64,000 nt of DNA from Deltaproteobacteria bacterium (GCA_013151235.1 JAADIO010000055.1:58834-122833), one strand, 5' to 3'. Shown: positions 9,233-19,209, counted from the stretch's first letter. Program-made: numbers and translations. Notes: a model not told the origin generated them from the letters alone.

Positions 9233-10018
9233 CTACAGCTTGGGTCCGTTCTCGGAATAGAGGCTTTGATGGAAGTGCCGGGCAAAGCTCATGACAAAGA
9301 GGAGACTCTGCCGAACCTCGGGATCCCGGGCCGCTTTCCAGAGGGCCGGCAGCCCGGCCTTCTTCGGCTGATCTTTCATCTCCGCCATCGCTTCCTGTGC
9401 ACTTTCCACCGCCGCACCGATCAGGTCTTGAATCTGGGGGTTCATAAGACGGCTCACCAGATTCTCAAACATGCTCAACATCCGCTCGACGATGCTGTCG
9501 GTAAAGGCATGCGTCGTCGAACCGAGAAACGTCGCCATCTGAGTCAGGACTTCCAGACTACCACTGTTAATCAACTCCTCAATCGCCGGCATCGCCCGCA
9601 TTAGGTCCGCTTTTGCCAGTTCATCCAACAGGGCCATCATCGTTTCCATGTTTGCAGCCATCCGTGCAATGACGCTGTCTCCCATGGAGTTTTTGGCCGC
9701 ACTGATGAAGAGGGCCACCTCCTTGAGATCATTCAGAGAGCCACTTTGGTACAACTCCGTCAGGGTCCGGACTGATTGCTGCACGGCCTGAAAGACTTCG
9801 GGCTTCGCCACCTGATCGGCCAGAGCCGTCAGGGGCTCCATGATCGCGGCCATCCGCTCGATCATGGGGTCGGTTTGTGAATCCTTGTAGGCCTGAATCG
9901 CCCCGGCGACCTCCGACAGAGTCTCCGCATGGTTCCGGAGACCATCGATGGAATTCGAACCGGCCTGCATCATCGTCGGTAGATCCGGTTCCCGTAGCTC
10001 TTTATTCTGCATGGACAT
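9233..10018 (-). CDS. DUF1641 domain protein, last gene of sulfur/quinone oxidoreductase operon
   Basis: 261 aa, mostly amphipathic helix. It contains internally repeated blocks of the form SGSLNDLKEVALFISAAKNS and SGSLEVLTQMATFLGSTTHA, each followed by a stretch of the type VIARMAANMETMMALLDELA, so it is built from about three related helical repeats. The C-terminus (KKAGLPALWKAARDPEVRQS and LLFVMSFARHF) matches the DUF1641 segment found next to SQR-like flavoproteins in many prokaryotes. The start at 10018 is supported by GGGAGG. It lies 14 bases after the flavoprotein stop. A scaffold or membrane-tether role for the oxidoreductase is inference. Confidence 0.85.
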   Translation of the reverse strand: MSMQNKELREPDLPTMMQAGSNSIDGLRNHAETLSEVAGAIQAYKDSQTDPMIERMAAIMEPLTALADQVAKPEVFQAVQQSVRTLTELYQSGSLNDLKEVALFISAAKNSMGDSVIARMAANMETMMALLDELAKADLMRAMPAIEELINSGSLEVLTQMATFLGSTTHAFTDSIVERMLSMFENLVSRLMNPQIQDLIGAAVESAQEAMAEMKDQPKKAGLPALWKAARDPEVRQSLLFVMSFARHFHQSLYSENGPKL

Positions 10019-10032
10019 ATCGTGCCTCCCTC

Positions 10033-11172
10033 TCAGAGTATGCCCCGAGCGCTTAACCAGTAAAGGCGGTTGTAGGCCAGTTTGAACCAGTGAATCATCT
10101 GAGACGGCTCCCCGGGATTGGGCGGCGTGTTGTAGTTGAACCAGACATAGGTCCCCTCCTCGAGACTGGTTTCCACGAAGCAGAAAACCTTTCCGTCATA
10201 TCGGCGCCCCGGGCATCCCTCTTTAATCATGCAGATCAGTGATTCCGCAACGGTGTCGGCCTCGAAGTGGGCGGTCGATCCTGCCTTACTGATGGGAATA
10301 TTGGTGGTGTCCCCCACCACAAAGACATTCTCCTTCCCTGCCATGGTCAGGCTGTGCTTATCCGTCGGGATCCAGCCGTCGGCGCCGAGGCCGGATTCTT
10401 CAATAAGGGGCATACCCTTGTGCGGGGGCACAGCAATGAGAAGGTCATAGTCCAGCGTGGATCCTTCCTCGCTGTGAATCTGCTTCTTCAGCGGATCGAC
10501 CTCCTTCATGTTGAAGAAGGTTTCATACCGGATTCCCCGACGTTCGAAGGCCTTGACCGCCCACTGGGCAACCGGCTCCAGGACATGGACCCGGGCAATG
10601 GGATAGGTATAGAAGAGTTCGTACTTCTCTTTCAGACCGTTTTGGGAGAAAAGGTCGTCGAGCATGAAAGTGACTTCCAGGGGCGCCACGGGACACTTAT
10701 GGGGAACACCGACGGAAACGACAATCCGCCCCCCCTCAAACTCCTTCAACGCCTTCCGGAGTTTTTTGGCTCCGGCAAGATCATAGAACCAGTGCGCGCC
10801 CTCCTTGAGGCCGGGGACTTCCTCGGGGACAATTCTGGAACCGGTGGCAATGACCAGGTAGTCGTAAGGGAAGGACCTTCCGCTCTGCGCCGTGACCGTC
10901 TGACTCTCGGTGTCGATCTTCACGGCAGGGTCGACGTAGAGGTTGATCAGCGGGTCGAGGAGCCCGCGTTGATCCCGGATAATCTCATCGTCCTGCATCC
11001 GGCCAAAGGCGACGTAGAGAAAACCCGGCTGATAGACATGTTTCTCCGAAGCGCTGAGCATGTTGACGGTGACCTCTCCGCTGCGCAACTCGGTCCGCAA
11101 ACCCCGGGCCAGCAGGTTGGCGACAATCGTCCCGCCTGTCCCCCCTCCGATAATAACGATACGCTTTCCCAT
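10033..11172 (-). CDS. Sulfide:quinone oxidoreductase-like FAD-dependent oxidoreductase
   Basis: 379 aa flavoprotein of the SQR/FCC superfamily. ATG 11172 follows GAGGAGG with six bases spacing. It has the N-terminal dinucleotide-binding loop VIIGGGTGGTIVANLLARG, the ATG motif YLVIATGSRIVPEEVPGL and the second FAD motif VFVVGDTTNIPISKAGSTAH followed by FEAD. One cysteine matches an SQR active-site position (C160 in VPHKCPVAPLE), but the second redox cysteine usual before or within the C-terminal FAD motif is absent. Cys residues near the C-terminus (LICMIKEGC and KVFCF) are not at the usual place. It could therefore act on a protein-bound persulfide or another thiol rather than free sulfide. 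It is in one operon with dsrE, tusA and DUF1641. Confidence 0.88.
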   Translation of the reverse strand: MGKRIVIIGGGTGGTIVANLLARGLRTELRSGEVTVNMLSASEKHVYQPGFLYVAFGRMQDDEIIRDQRGLLDPLINLYVDPAVKIDTESQTVTAQSGRSFPYDYLVIATGSRIVPEEVPGLKEGAHWFYDLAGAKKLRKALKEFEGGRIVVSVGVPHKCPVAPLEVTFMLDDLFSQNGLKEKYELFYTYPIARVHVLEPVAQWAVKAFERRGIRYETFFNMKEVDPLKKQIHSEEGSTLDYDLLIAVPPHKGMPLIEESGLGADGWIPTDKHSLTMAGKENVFVVGDTTNIPISKAGSTAHFEADTVAESLICMIKEGCPGRRYDGKVFCFVETSLEEGTYVWFNYNTPPNPGEPSQMIHWFKLAYNRLYWLSARGIL

Positions 11173-11311
11173 GCGATGCCTCCTCTCTGACGGCGTTTCC
11201 GACCCACCGTCCATTCAGGCCACACGCTTCATTCAGATCCGGCTCCTTCTGCGATTCTCTCCCCGGGCCGGCCCCGGAATCCGCAAGATGGAGCCCCCTT
11301 TATGAGATCAT

Positions 11312-11548
11312 CTATTTAACTTTCTTCACCACGATGCTCCAGAATCCATCCTTTTCTTCGGCGCCGAGATACTCCTGCCCCACTTTGTGGATCCACTCCG
11401 GAATGTCTTTGGCGGACCCTTGGTCGGACGAGAGGACTTCGATCACCGTACCGACCGGTTCGCTCTTCATCATGCGGATCAGTTCCATCAGCGGTCCAGG
11501 ACAGTAGGAATCCCGTGCATCCACACTCTTGTCAATGGTCAGATTCAT
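11312..11548 (-). CDS. tusA: TusA/SirA-like sulfur carrier protein
   Basis: 78 aa with the family signature DARDSYCPGPLMELIRMM; C16 is the persulfide-carrying cysteine. TusA proteins shuttle sulfane sulfur between sulfurtransferases and their targets. It sits 26 bases downstream of a DsrE-like gene and upstream of an SQR-like flavoprotein, an arrangement that points to persulfide relay in energy metabolism rather than tRNA thiolation. Between its stop and the flavoprotein start (11173-11311) nothing coding was seen. Confidence 0.93.
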   Translation of the reverse strand: MNLTIDKSVDARDSYCPGPLMELIRMMKSEPVGTVIEVLSSDQGSAKDIPEWIHKVGQEYLGAEEKDGFWSIVVKKVK

Positions 11549-11574
11549 TTCGCGGCCTCCTTTCGACTACAGGT

Positions 11575-11979
11575 CTAAAGATTGATAATATTATACCCTT
11601 CTGCGTCCACGAGAAACTTCGTCATCCCTGCGACTTCGTCGAAGACGTCCTCCTCAAGGTCCGCCTCCGTCATACCGAGTACCTCCATCGCCATGGGACA
11701 GGCATAGATCTTTGCCGCACCGAACTCCCGTGCCTGCCGGAAGAGATCGAGATAGGGGGGAACCTTCTTCGCTTGCAGGACCTTTGAAAAATCCGCCCCG
11801 GAGAAACGTTCTTCGTCACCAATCCCCTTCCGGAACTTCCGAATCGCCCCCATAGAGACGAAGAGCAGGACCTCAATCCCGGACACGGCCGCCACCGAGG
11901 CAATCATGCCGGCAAGCTGAACCTTTACATAGTCCTCGGATGAGAGGATGATTGCGATCTTTCTTCCCTCTGCCGTCAT
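11575..11979 (-). CDS. DsrE/DsrF-like (peroxiredoxin-like) sulfurtransferase subunit
   Basis: 134 aa DsrE-family protein. N-terminal strand KIAIILSSEDYVKVQLAGMI, middle VEVLLF-like strand (IEVLLFVSMGAI), and a conserved cysteine C94 in AKIYACPMAMEVLGM, the position that carries persulfide in this family. ATG 11979 is preceded by AAGGAGGGCTT. It is the first gene behind a strong sigma-54-type promoter (12039-12056) and is followed by tusA. Together they form a DsrE-TusA persulfide relay. It is not the DsrE of a full dsrEFH set, since no dsrF or dsrH is present. Confidence 0.88.
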   Translation of the reverse strand: MTAEGRKIAIILSSEDYVKVQLAGMIASVAAVSGIEVLLFVSMGAIRKFRKGIGDEERFSGADFSKVLQAKKVPPYLDLFRQAREFGAAKIYACPMAMEVLGMTEADLEEDVFDEVAGMTKFLVDAEGYNIINL

Positions 11980-12038
11980 AAGCCCTCCTTACGCAACCCC
12001 TGGAATCTTTCCATCCTTTGCCTTCCTCCCTGTTAAAA

Positions 12039-12056
12039 AGCAAAGGAGATGCCAAA
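12039..12056 (-). promoter_or_regulatory. Sigma-54 (RpoN) promoter of the dsrE-tusA-SQR-DUF1641 operon
   Basis: On the minus strand the sequence reads TTGGCATCTCCTTTGCTT. This gives GG and GC elements separated by exactly 10 bases, the hallmark of -24/-12 promoters, and matches TGGCAC-N5-TTGC closely. The predicted start near 12028 leaves a leader of about 49 bases before the dsrE ATG at 11979. The gene immediately upstream encodes an NtrC-family activator, and rpoN is in this window. Confidence 0.8.
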
Positions 12057-12077
12057 TATTCACAAATATGAATATTT
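12054..12077. promoter_or_regulatory. AT-rich inverted repeat abutting the sigma-54 promoter
   Basis: AAATATTC and GAATATTT, perfect 8-base arms, are separated by ACAAATAT. The repeat is centred about 37 bases upstream of the predicted dsrE transcription start, just outside the -24 element. This is too close for a normal enhancer-binding-protein site, so a repressor site or a second regulator is possible. Confidence 0.45.
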
Positions 12078-12116
12078 TCGATAACCCGATGATTTGACGT
12101 CTTTTTTTTGATTAGT

Positions 12117-12132
12117 TTGAAAGGAATTTCAA
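12117..12132. promoter_or_regulatory. Candidate upstream activator (enhancer) site for the NtrC-type regulator
   Basis: The palindrome TTGAAAGGAATTTCAA has 6-base arms and a 4-base spacer, centred about 97 bases upstream of the predicted sigma-54 transcription start. That is the usual distance for an NtrC-family dimer site. A weaker related repeat, GAATT-N7-AATTC, lies at 12164-12180. Assignment to the adjacent regulator is inference. Confidence 0.45.
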
Positions 12133-12233
12133 CAAGCGGGACGCCCTCGATTTGCAGAAATGAGAATTGAGGCGAAATTCCGGTCGCAAAATTGAGAAGG
12201 GAAGAGATGAAGACAAAATTCTTTTGTGGGGGA

Positions 12234-13580
12234 TTATTCTTTCTGTTCCAGTTTCCTGTAGAGCGTCGCCAGACTGATCCCAAGTCGTTCCGCCGCTTTC
12301 TGCTTGTCGCAGCCGGACCGTTCAAGAACCCCTTCAATATGCATCCTTTCGTAAACCCGGAGTGCGCTTTTTAGATTTTCTCTGGAGAGGGTCTCGGAGC
12401 GGCGATCCCCCTCCAGGAGATTCGGCGGCAGGTCTTCCGGTTGCAGCGTGGGAGGCGTCCCGAGAATCATGCTTCGTTCCATGACATTTTCCAGTTCCCG
12501 GATATTGCCTTTCCACCGGTACCCGGACAGAACCCGCAGAACCTCCGGGGAGACATCCCGGAACCGGCGGTTCATTTCAAGATTGTACTTCCGAATAAAA
12601 TGATTGACCAACAGAGGGAGATCATCGATCCGCTCCCGCAATGGAGGGACCTTGATCTCTACAATATTGAGCCGATAGTAAAGATCCTCCCGGAAGGTCC
12701 CGGCATTCATCCGCTCCTGAAGATCCTGATGGGTCGCTGCGATGAGACGGATATCAACCTTGACTCGTTCCGTCCCTCCCACAGGCAGGATCTCCTTTTC
12801 TTCAATAGCCCGAAGGAGCTTGGTCTGGAGCCCAACGGAAAGGTCCCCTATCTCATCGAGAAACAGGGTCCCCTCGTTAGCGACCTCAAAGAGCCCCTTC
12901 CTGTCTTCCTGCGCATCGGTGAAGGCCCCCTTGCGATAGCCGAAAAGCATGGAATCAAGGAGGGTCGCAGGAATGGCACAACAATTGACGGGAATGAACC
13001 GTTTCGCCCGCCGGTCACTCCTGTTGTGAATAGCCCGGGCCACTAATTCCTTGCCGGTCCCGCTCTCCCCCGTAATCAGGACAGTCCCCTTGGAAGAGGC
13101 CACCCTTTTGATCAATTCCAGCATCTCCCGAACCGGTTGAGACTGCCCGATAATATCGGAGAAATCGTATCGGCCTGCGACCTCTTCCCGAAGGAGCCGG
13201 TTATCCTCGGTCAGGTCGGTGAGTTGAAACAGCTTTTTGATCCGGAAGACGACGTCATCCAGGAGAAAAGGTTTGATGATGTAATCCACCGCACCCTGCC
13301 GCAGGGCCTCCACCGCCGTATCGACGGAAGCATAGGCCGTCATCATGACCACCGGCGTGCCGGGCCGGGAGGTCTTAATCCGTCGGAGCAGATCAATCCC
13401 GTTTATGCCGGGCATCCGAATGTCGCAGATGACGGCATCGAAAGCAATGCGATCGAAGAGTGTCGAGGCCTCATCTCCGTCGGCCGCCGTCACCGGGCTG
13501 TATCCTTCCTCGGCAAGAACCGACGACAGGGATTCCCGGATGGTTGTCTCATCATCAACGATAAGAATTTTCTTTGACAT
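12234..13580 (-). CDS. NtrC-family sigma-54-dependent response regulator
   Basis: 448 aa with three domains. The receiver spans about 1-120 (ILIVDDETTIRESL; phospho-acceptor D in CDIRMPGING; K in YIIKPF). The AAA+ sigma-54 interaction domain spans about 140-370 (Walker A ITGESGTGKELVARAIH, GAFTDA loop in GYRKGAFTDAQEDRKG, Walker B GTLFLDEIGDL, arginine finger region). A Fis-type helix-turn-helix lies at the C-terminus (KQKAAERLGISLATLYRKLE). The canonical GAFTGA loop reads GAFTDA here, a tolerated variant. It follows the two-CW kinase by six bases, so the two are a pair. Just downstream, on the same strand, lies a sigma-54 promoter for sulfur-transfer genes, its most likely target. Confidence 0.95.
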   Translation of the reverse strand: MSKKILIVDDETTIRESLSSVLAEEGYSPVTAADGDEASTLFDRIAFDAVICDIRMPGINGIDLLRRIKTSRPGTPVVMMTAYASVDTAVEALRQGAVDYIIKPFLLDDVVFRIKKLFQLTDLTEDNRLLREEVAGRYDFSDIIGQSQPVREMLELIKRVASSKGTVLITGESGTGKELVARAIHNRSDRRAKRFIPVNCCAIPATLLDSMLFGYRKGAFTDAQEDRKGLFEVANEGTLFLDEIGDLSVGLQTKLLRAIEEKEILPVGGTERVKVDIRLIAATHQDLQERMNAGTFREDLYYRLNIVEIKVPPLRERIDDLPLLVNHFIRKYNLEMNRRFRDVSPEVLRVLSGYRWKGNIRELENVMERSMILGTPPTLQPEDLPPNLLEGDRRSETLSRENLKSALRVYERMHIEGVLERSGCDKQKAAERLGISLATLYRKLEQKE

Positions 13581-13586
13581 CTTCCC

Positions 13587-14756
13587 TCACTCCTGTCGAC
13601 TGCAACTCAATTCCAGGGGAAGGAAAACCCGGAAGGTACTCCCTTTCCCCGGACAACTTTCAACTTCAATTCTACCACCGAGACTTTCCATAACACCGTA
13701 GCTGATAAAGAGTCCCAGCCCCGTGCCGCGTCCCACGTCCTTGGTGGTGAAAAAGGGCTCAAAGATCTTCGGCACAATCTCGGGAGGGATCCCCGTTCCC
13801 GTATCTGAAATTTCGATGACGACCCATTCCCCGGCCCGGCAAGTCTCTAACGTCAGGGTTCCCTCTCCCTCCATAGCATCGGCGGCATTGATCATCAGGT
13901 TCATCAAGACCTGCAACAGGGAATCACGCACCAGTTCCAGCGGGGGGAGCTTAGGATCAAAGTCGGTGACGATCCGAAGCCCGGCGGCCGTCTGGTTGTA
14001 CTTTAGAAAAGCCAGCGCATTCTCCAGGACCTCCCGCAGATTCACCCGCTCCGTCCCTTTCCGGGCGGGCCGGGAAAAATCGACCAACTCCCGTACGATC
14101 CCTGAAATCCGGTTGATATGGGTCAGGATCGATGCCAGCCTTTCTTCGTTCCCGGGATCATCGATCCTGCGCCGGATCAATTGAACCAGCGTGGAGATCG
14201 AGGCAAGTGGATTCCCCACCTCATGCGCAATCCCCGAAGCCAGAAGCCCCAAGGCGGCCATCTTCTCCTGGTGAACAAGTTGAGCCTGGGATTCCCGGAG
14301 CTGAAGCGTCGCTTCCCGTACCCGTCTCTCAAGTCTCCGTTCGGCTTCCAGAATCTGTTCCATTTTCCGGTCCAGACTGAACATCATATCATTGAAGAGT
14401 TCCCCCATCTTGTCGGTGGGATTCTTCGTCGCCGCCTGAAAAACTTCACATTGCCGACAATCCTCTAATGGGTGAACCCGATTATGAGAGGGGGACTTCC
14501 CACAGTAGGTCCCGGCAATCTGCCAGCAACGGAGATTGGCGGACTGATAGGCAGGACAATCCTGTCGGAAGCACCGGGTCATCTCCCAACACCGAAGGAG
14601 ACGGGGATTTTCGAAGCGGGTCTTAAAATCCCGGCTCTGTTCCGCCTCAAAAAAGAGGCGGCCCAATTCCGTGGTCAGCCGTTCGAACTCCGTCTTGCAA
14701 TCCTTCAGTTCCTTCAGCTCCGCCCGCAGATTACGGACGTTCTCTTCTCCTGCCAT
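13587..14756 (-). CDS. Cytosolic histidine kinase with cysteine-rich two-CW sensor region
   Basis: 389 aa from ATG 14756, without clear membrane segments from this start. After an N-terminal coiled coil comes a cysteine-rich region with two CW motifs: [19 protein letters not shown], then [12 protein letters not shown] and [12 protein letters not shown], about residues 50-115. This resembles the two-CW domain predicted to bind metal or sense redox state. A second coiled coil leads to the HisKA box [15 protein letters not shown], the N box LMINAADAM, and G boxes DTGTGIP and GTGLGL. Its start overlaps the upstream FAD dehydrogenase gene by 26 bases, and the response regulator follows after six bases. 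Redox or sulfur sensing is inference from the cysteines and neighbours. Confidence 0.9.
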   Translation of the reverse strand: MAGEENVRNLRAELKELKDCKTEFERLTTELGRLFFEAEQSRDFKTRFENPRLLRCWEMTRCFRQDCPAYQSANLRCWQIAGTYCGKSPSHNRVHPLEDCRQCEVFQAATKNPTDKMGELFNDMMFSLDRKMEQILEAERRLERRVREATLQLRESQAQLVHQEKMAALGLLASGIAHEVGNPLASISTLVQLIRRRIDDPGNEERLASILTHINRISGIVRELVDFSRPARKGTERVNLREVLENALAFLKYNQTAAGLRIVTDFDPKLPPLELVRDSLLQVLMNLMINAADAMEGEGTLTLETCRAGEWVVIEISDTGTGIPPEIVPKIFEPFFTTKDVGRGTGLGLFISYGVMESLGGRIEVESCPGKGSTFRVFLPLELSCSRQE

Positions 14757-16353
14757 GGCATTCCAACCCCTCCATCCCCAGTAAAGACAATACACAATAT
14801 ACCCCATCCAGGGCGGAGCTGACAATTCCCCCGGCATAGCCGGCCCCCTCCCCTAAAGGATAGAGACCTCTCACCGTCACTGAGGCGTAATCCTTTCCCC
14901 GGACAAGCCGTACCGGAGAAGAGGTCCGGGTCTCCACACCGATCAGGATTCCGTCCTCGGAGATAAAACCGGGAATTTTCTTCCCCCAGACCCGCAGCGC
15001 CCCCTTGAGCCCCGTCGTCACAAAATCGGGCAACACTGCGTGGAGGTCACAGGAGTAGACCCCCGGCCGGTAGGTCGTTTCCGGAAGACTGGACGAAACA
15101 GTCCGCCTCAGAAAATCAGTAACCCGCTGTGCCGGTGCGGAGTAATTCTCTCCCCCCGCTCGAAAGGCCGCCTCCTCCCACTTTCTCAGAAAGGCAAGAC
15201 CTGCGAGAGGCCCCCGGCCCGAAAAGTCCTCCCTGCGAACCGATACCACCAGACCGCTGTCGGCATAGCCGCTTGCCCGGCCAAAACGGCTCATGCCGTT
15301 GGTGACGATCCGACCCGGCTGAGAATTAGCTGCAATCACCTGCCCGCCGGGACACATGCAGAAGGTATAGACCCCGCGATCCTGTTTACGATCCCGGTAG
15401 GTTAAACGATAACGGGAGGGACCGAGCCTCGGATGACCCGCCCACCGGCCATATTGAACCCGGTCGAGCCTCCCCTGGGGATGTTCAATCCGGACTCCGA
15501 CGGCCAAGGGCTTTTGTTCCATCGCGACGCCGGCCCGCTCCAGAACGGCATAGGTGTCTTCCGCCCCATGGCCTGTTGCCAAAACGAGCCGGTCCGTTTC
15601 AATTTTTTCCCCGTTCTCCAACCCAAGACCACACAACCGGCCATTCTTCACAAGAATTCCGGTCATCCGGCTTCCAAAACGGACTTCGCCCCCGAGAGAC
15701 TCAATCTCTTTTCGCAGGGCAACAATCACGCCCCGAAGCCGGTCGGTCCCAATATGAGGATAGGCCTCGTAGAGAATTTCCGAAGGTGCCCCGGCTTTTA
15801 CAAATTCGGAGAGAAGCCAGGGAATCATCGCCGACCGTTTTCCCGTGGTCAGTTTTCCGTCGGAGAAGGTCCCGGCCCCTCCCTCTCCGAAACAGACGTT
15901 GCTCTCGGACCGGAACACCCCCTTCGACCAGAAGGTGGAGACATCCCGGACCCGTTCCTGCATGGGACGTCCCCGTTCAAGAACGATCGGCTCCGCCCCC
16001 GCCCGGGCCAGGAGAAGGGCGGCGAAGATCCCGGCGGGACCAAAGCCGACGACGACCGGCCTTTTATAAAAACTTTTCTTGTGAAGTACGAAAGGCGGCC
16101 CCGGAGGCATCACGATTTCGGCCGAAATACCTTCTTTTTCTCTGATGATCTTGAGGAGTTCTTCTTCCCCATCCGCGGAAATTTCAACCGTATAGAGAAT
16201 GCGAACATCGTGACGTGCATCAATGGAACGTTTCAGAATGTGGAGGGAACGGATCCGGCCGGAGGGAATGTGGAGAAGGTCGGCCAGCACATCTTTCAAA
16301 TCCCTGCGATCTTCGTCAGGAGTGAGCCGAATTTCTCGAATTGAAAAAGGCAT
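14731..16353 (-). CDS. FAD-dependent dehydrogenase (COG2509-like NAD(FAD)-utilising protein)
   Basis: 540 aa flavoprotein of the large uncharacterised FAD-dependent dehydrogenase family. An N-terminal alpha/beta domain (about 1-90, IREIRLTPDEDRRDLKDVLA) precedes the FAD fold: VVVGFGPAGIFAALLLARAG, then RSESNVCFGEGGAGTFSDGK, LVLATGHGAEDTYAVLERAG, FCMCPGGQVIAANSQPGR and the C-terminal GLYPLGEGAGYAGGIVSSA. The enzymatic substrate is unknown. It begins just downstream of the ahcY terminator and overlaps the start of the two-CW kinase, so it is likely the first gene of a dehydrogenase-kinase-regulator operon and could be functionally tied to the signal they sense. Confidence 0.9.
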   Translation of the reverse strand: MPFSIREIRLTPDEDRRDLKDVLADLLHIPSGRIRSLHILKRSIDARHDVRILYTVEISADGEEELLKIIREKEGISAEIVMPPGPPFVLHKKSFYKRPVVVGFGPAGIFAALLLARAGAEPIVLERGRPMQERVRDVSTFWSKGVFRSESNVCFGEGGAGTFSDGKLTTGKRSAMIPWLLSEFVKAGAPSEILYEAYPHIGTDRLRGVIVALRKEIESLGGEVRFGSRMTGILVKNGRLCGLGLENGEKIETDRLVLATGHGAEDTYAVLERAGVAMEQKPLAVGVRIEHPQGRLDRVQYGRWAGHPRLGPSRYRLTYRDRKQDRGVYTFCMCPGGQVIAANSQPGRIVTNGMSRFGRASGYADSGLVVSVRREDFSGRGPLAGLAFLRKWEEAAFRAGGENYSAPAQRVTDFLRRTVSSSLPETTYRPGVYSCDLHAVLPDFVTTGLKGALRVWGKKIPGFISEDGILIGVETRTSSPVRLVRGKDYASVTVRGLYPLGEGAGYAGGIVSSALDGVYCVLSLLGMEGLECHGRRRERP

Positions 16354-16363
16354 GATGATTCAT

Positions 16364-16403
16364 AAAAAGGGGAGCCCCCGGCTTTTTGGGGGTCCCCCTT
16401 TTT
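16364..16403 (-). terminator. Intrinsic terminator downstream of ahcY
   Basis: The sequence AAAAAGGGG-A-GCCCCC...GGGGGTCCCCCTTTTT forms a long GC-rich stem flanked by A and T runs, so it could work in both directions. It begins three bases after the ahcY stop codon on the minus strand and separates ahcY from the FAD dehydrogenase gene. Confidence 0.85.
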
Positions 16404-16405
16404 AT

Positions 16406-17984
<1,579 letters not shown>

Positions 17985-19178
17985 TCAGAGTCCCGCTGCC
18001 GACTTGAGCTCTTCTGCCATGTCGGTCTTTTCCCAGGTGAATCCCGGTCCCTTCTTCCAGTGGATCCCCTCCGGGCTTCGCCCGAAATGGCCGTAGGCGG
18101 CGGTCGCCCGATAGATCGGACGCTTCAAATCAAGTTTTTTAATGATCGCCGCCGGCCGCATGTCGAAAATCTCCCGGATAATCTCGATGATCCGTTGATA
18201 AGGAATCTTCTCCGTTCCGAAGGAGTCCACGTGGACCGAGACCGGCTGGGCCACACCGATGGCATAGGCAAGCTGTACCTCGCACTTGTCGGCGATCCCC
18301 GCAGCCACGACGTTCTTGGCGATATACCGGGCCATGTAGGCACCGGAGCGATCGACTTTGGTCGGGTCCTTGCCGGAGAAACAGCCGCCGCCGTGGCTTC
18401 CCACGCCGCCATAGGTGTCGACGATGATCTTCCGCCCGGTAAGGCCGCAATCCCCCATGGGGCCGCCCACGACGAAGCGTCCCGTGGGATTGATATGATA
18501 GATCACCTTCTCTTCGTCCAGGAGGTTCGCCGGGATGACCGGCTTGACGACCTGCTCAATCAGGTCCTCACGGATCTGCCTGAGGGTTACGTCGGGACTG
18601 TGCTGGGTAGAAAGGACAATCGTATGAACCCGTTTCGGGGTACCGTTCTCGTACTCAATGGTTACCTGCGACTTACCGTCGGGCCGGAGGTAATCCAGAA
18701 CGTCCTCCTTCCGGACATCGGAGAGCCGCTGCGTCAGTTTGTGGGCCAAGCTGATCGGAAGCGGCATCAACTCCTTCGTCTCGTTCGTGGCATACCCGAA
18801 CATGAGACCCTGGTCCCCGGCCCCCTGTTCCTCATGCAGCCCAATCCCCTCGCTCACCCCCTGGGAAATGTCGGGCGACTGCTCGTCGATGGAGGTGATG
18901 ACGGCGCAGGTCTCATAATCAAAGCCGTATTTGGCGCGGGTATAGCCCAACCCCTTGATCGTCTTGCGCACGACTCTTGGAATGTCGACGTAACAGTCCG
19001 TCGTGATCTCGCCGGAGACCATGGCCAGTCCCGTCGTCACCAACGTCTCGCAGGCAACACGGCCGTTCGGATCCCGATTCAGAATCTCATCGAGAATGGA
19101 ATCGGAGATCTGGTCAGCTACCTTGTCGGGGTGACCCTCCGTTACCGACTCCGAGGTGAATAGATATTTTTCCGGCAT
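17985..19178 (-). CDS. metK: S-adenosylmethionine synthase
   Basis: Makes S-adenosylmethionine from methionine and ATP. 397 aa with all family signatures: [20 protein letters not shown] at the N-terminus, [30 protein letters not shown], the signature [20 protein letters not shown] and [19 protein letters not shown] (P-loop-like, [15 protein letters not shown]). It follows apt by 31 bases on the same strand, so apt-metK is likely an operon. No SAM riboswitch fits in that gap. Confidence 0.98.
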   Translation of the reverse strand: MPEKYLFTSESVTEGHPDKVADQISDSILDEILNRDPNGRVACETLVTTGLAMVSGEITTDCYVDIPRVVRKTIKGLGYTRAKYGFDYETCAVITSIDEQSPDISQGVSEGIGLHEEQGAGDQGLMFGYATNETKELMPLPISLAHKLTQRLSDVRKEDVLDYLRPDGKSQVTIEYENGTPKRVHTIVLSTQHSPDVTLRQIREDLIEQVVKPVIPANLLDEEKVIYHINPTGRFVVGGPMGDCGLTGRKIIVDTYGGVGSHGGGCFSGKDPTKVDRSGAYMARYIAKNVVAAGIADKCEVQLAYAIGVAQPVSVHVDSFGTEKIPYQRIIEIIREIFDMRPAAIIKKLDLKRPIYRATAAYGHFGRSPEGIHWKKGPGFTWEKTDMAEELKSAAGL

Positions 19179-19209
19179 GGATCCTTCCTTTCTCCAGGGT
19201 TTGAAACGA

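Noticed and set aside
19179-19209. Possible SAM riboswitch upstream of metK
   Set aside because: Only 31 bases separate apt and metK, too little for any known SAM riboswitch.
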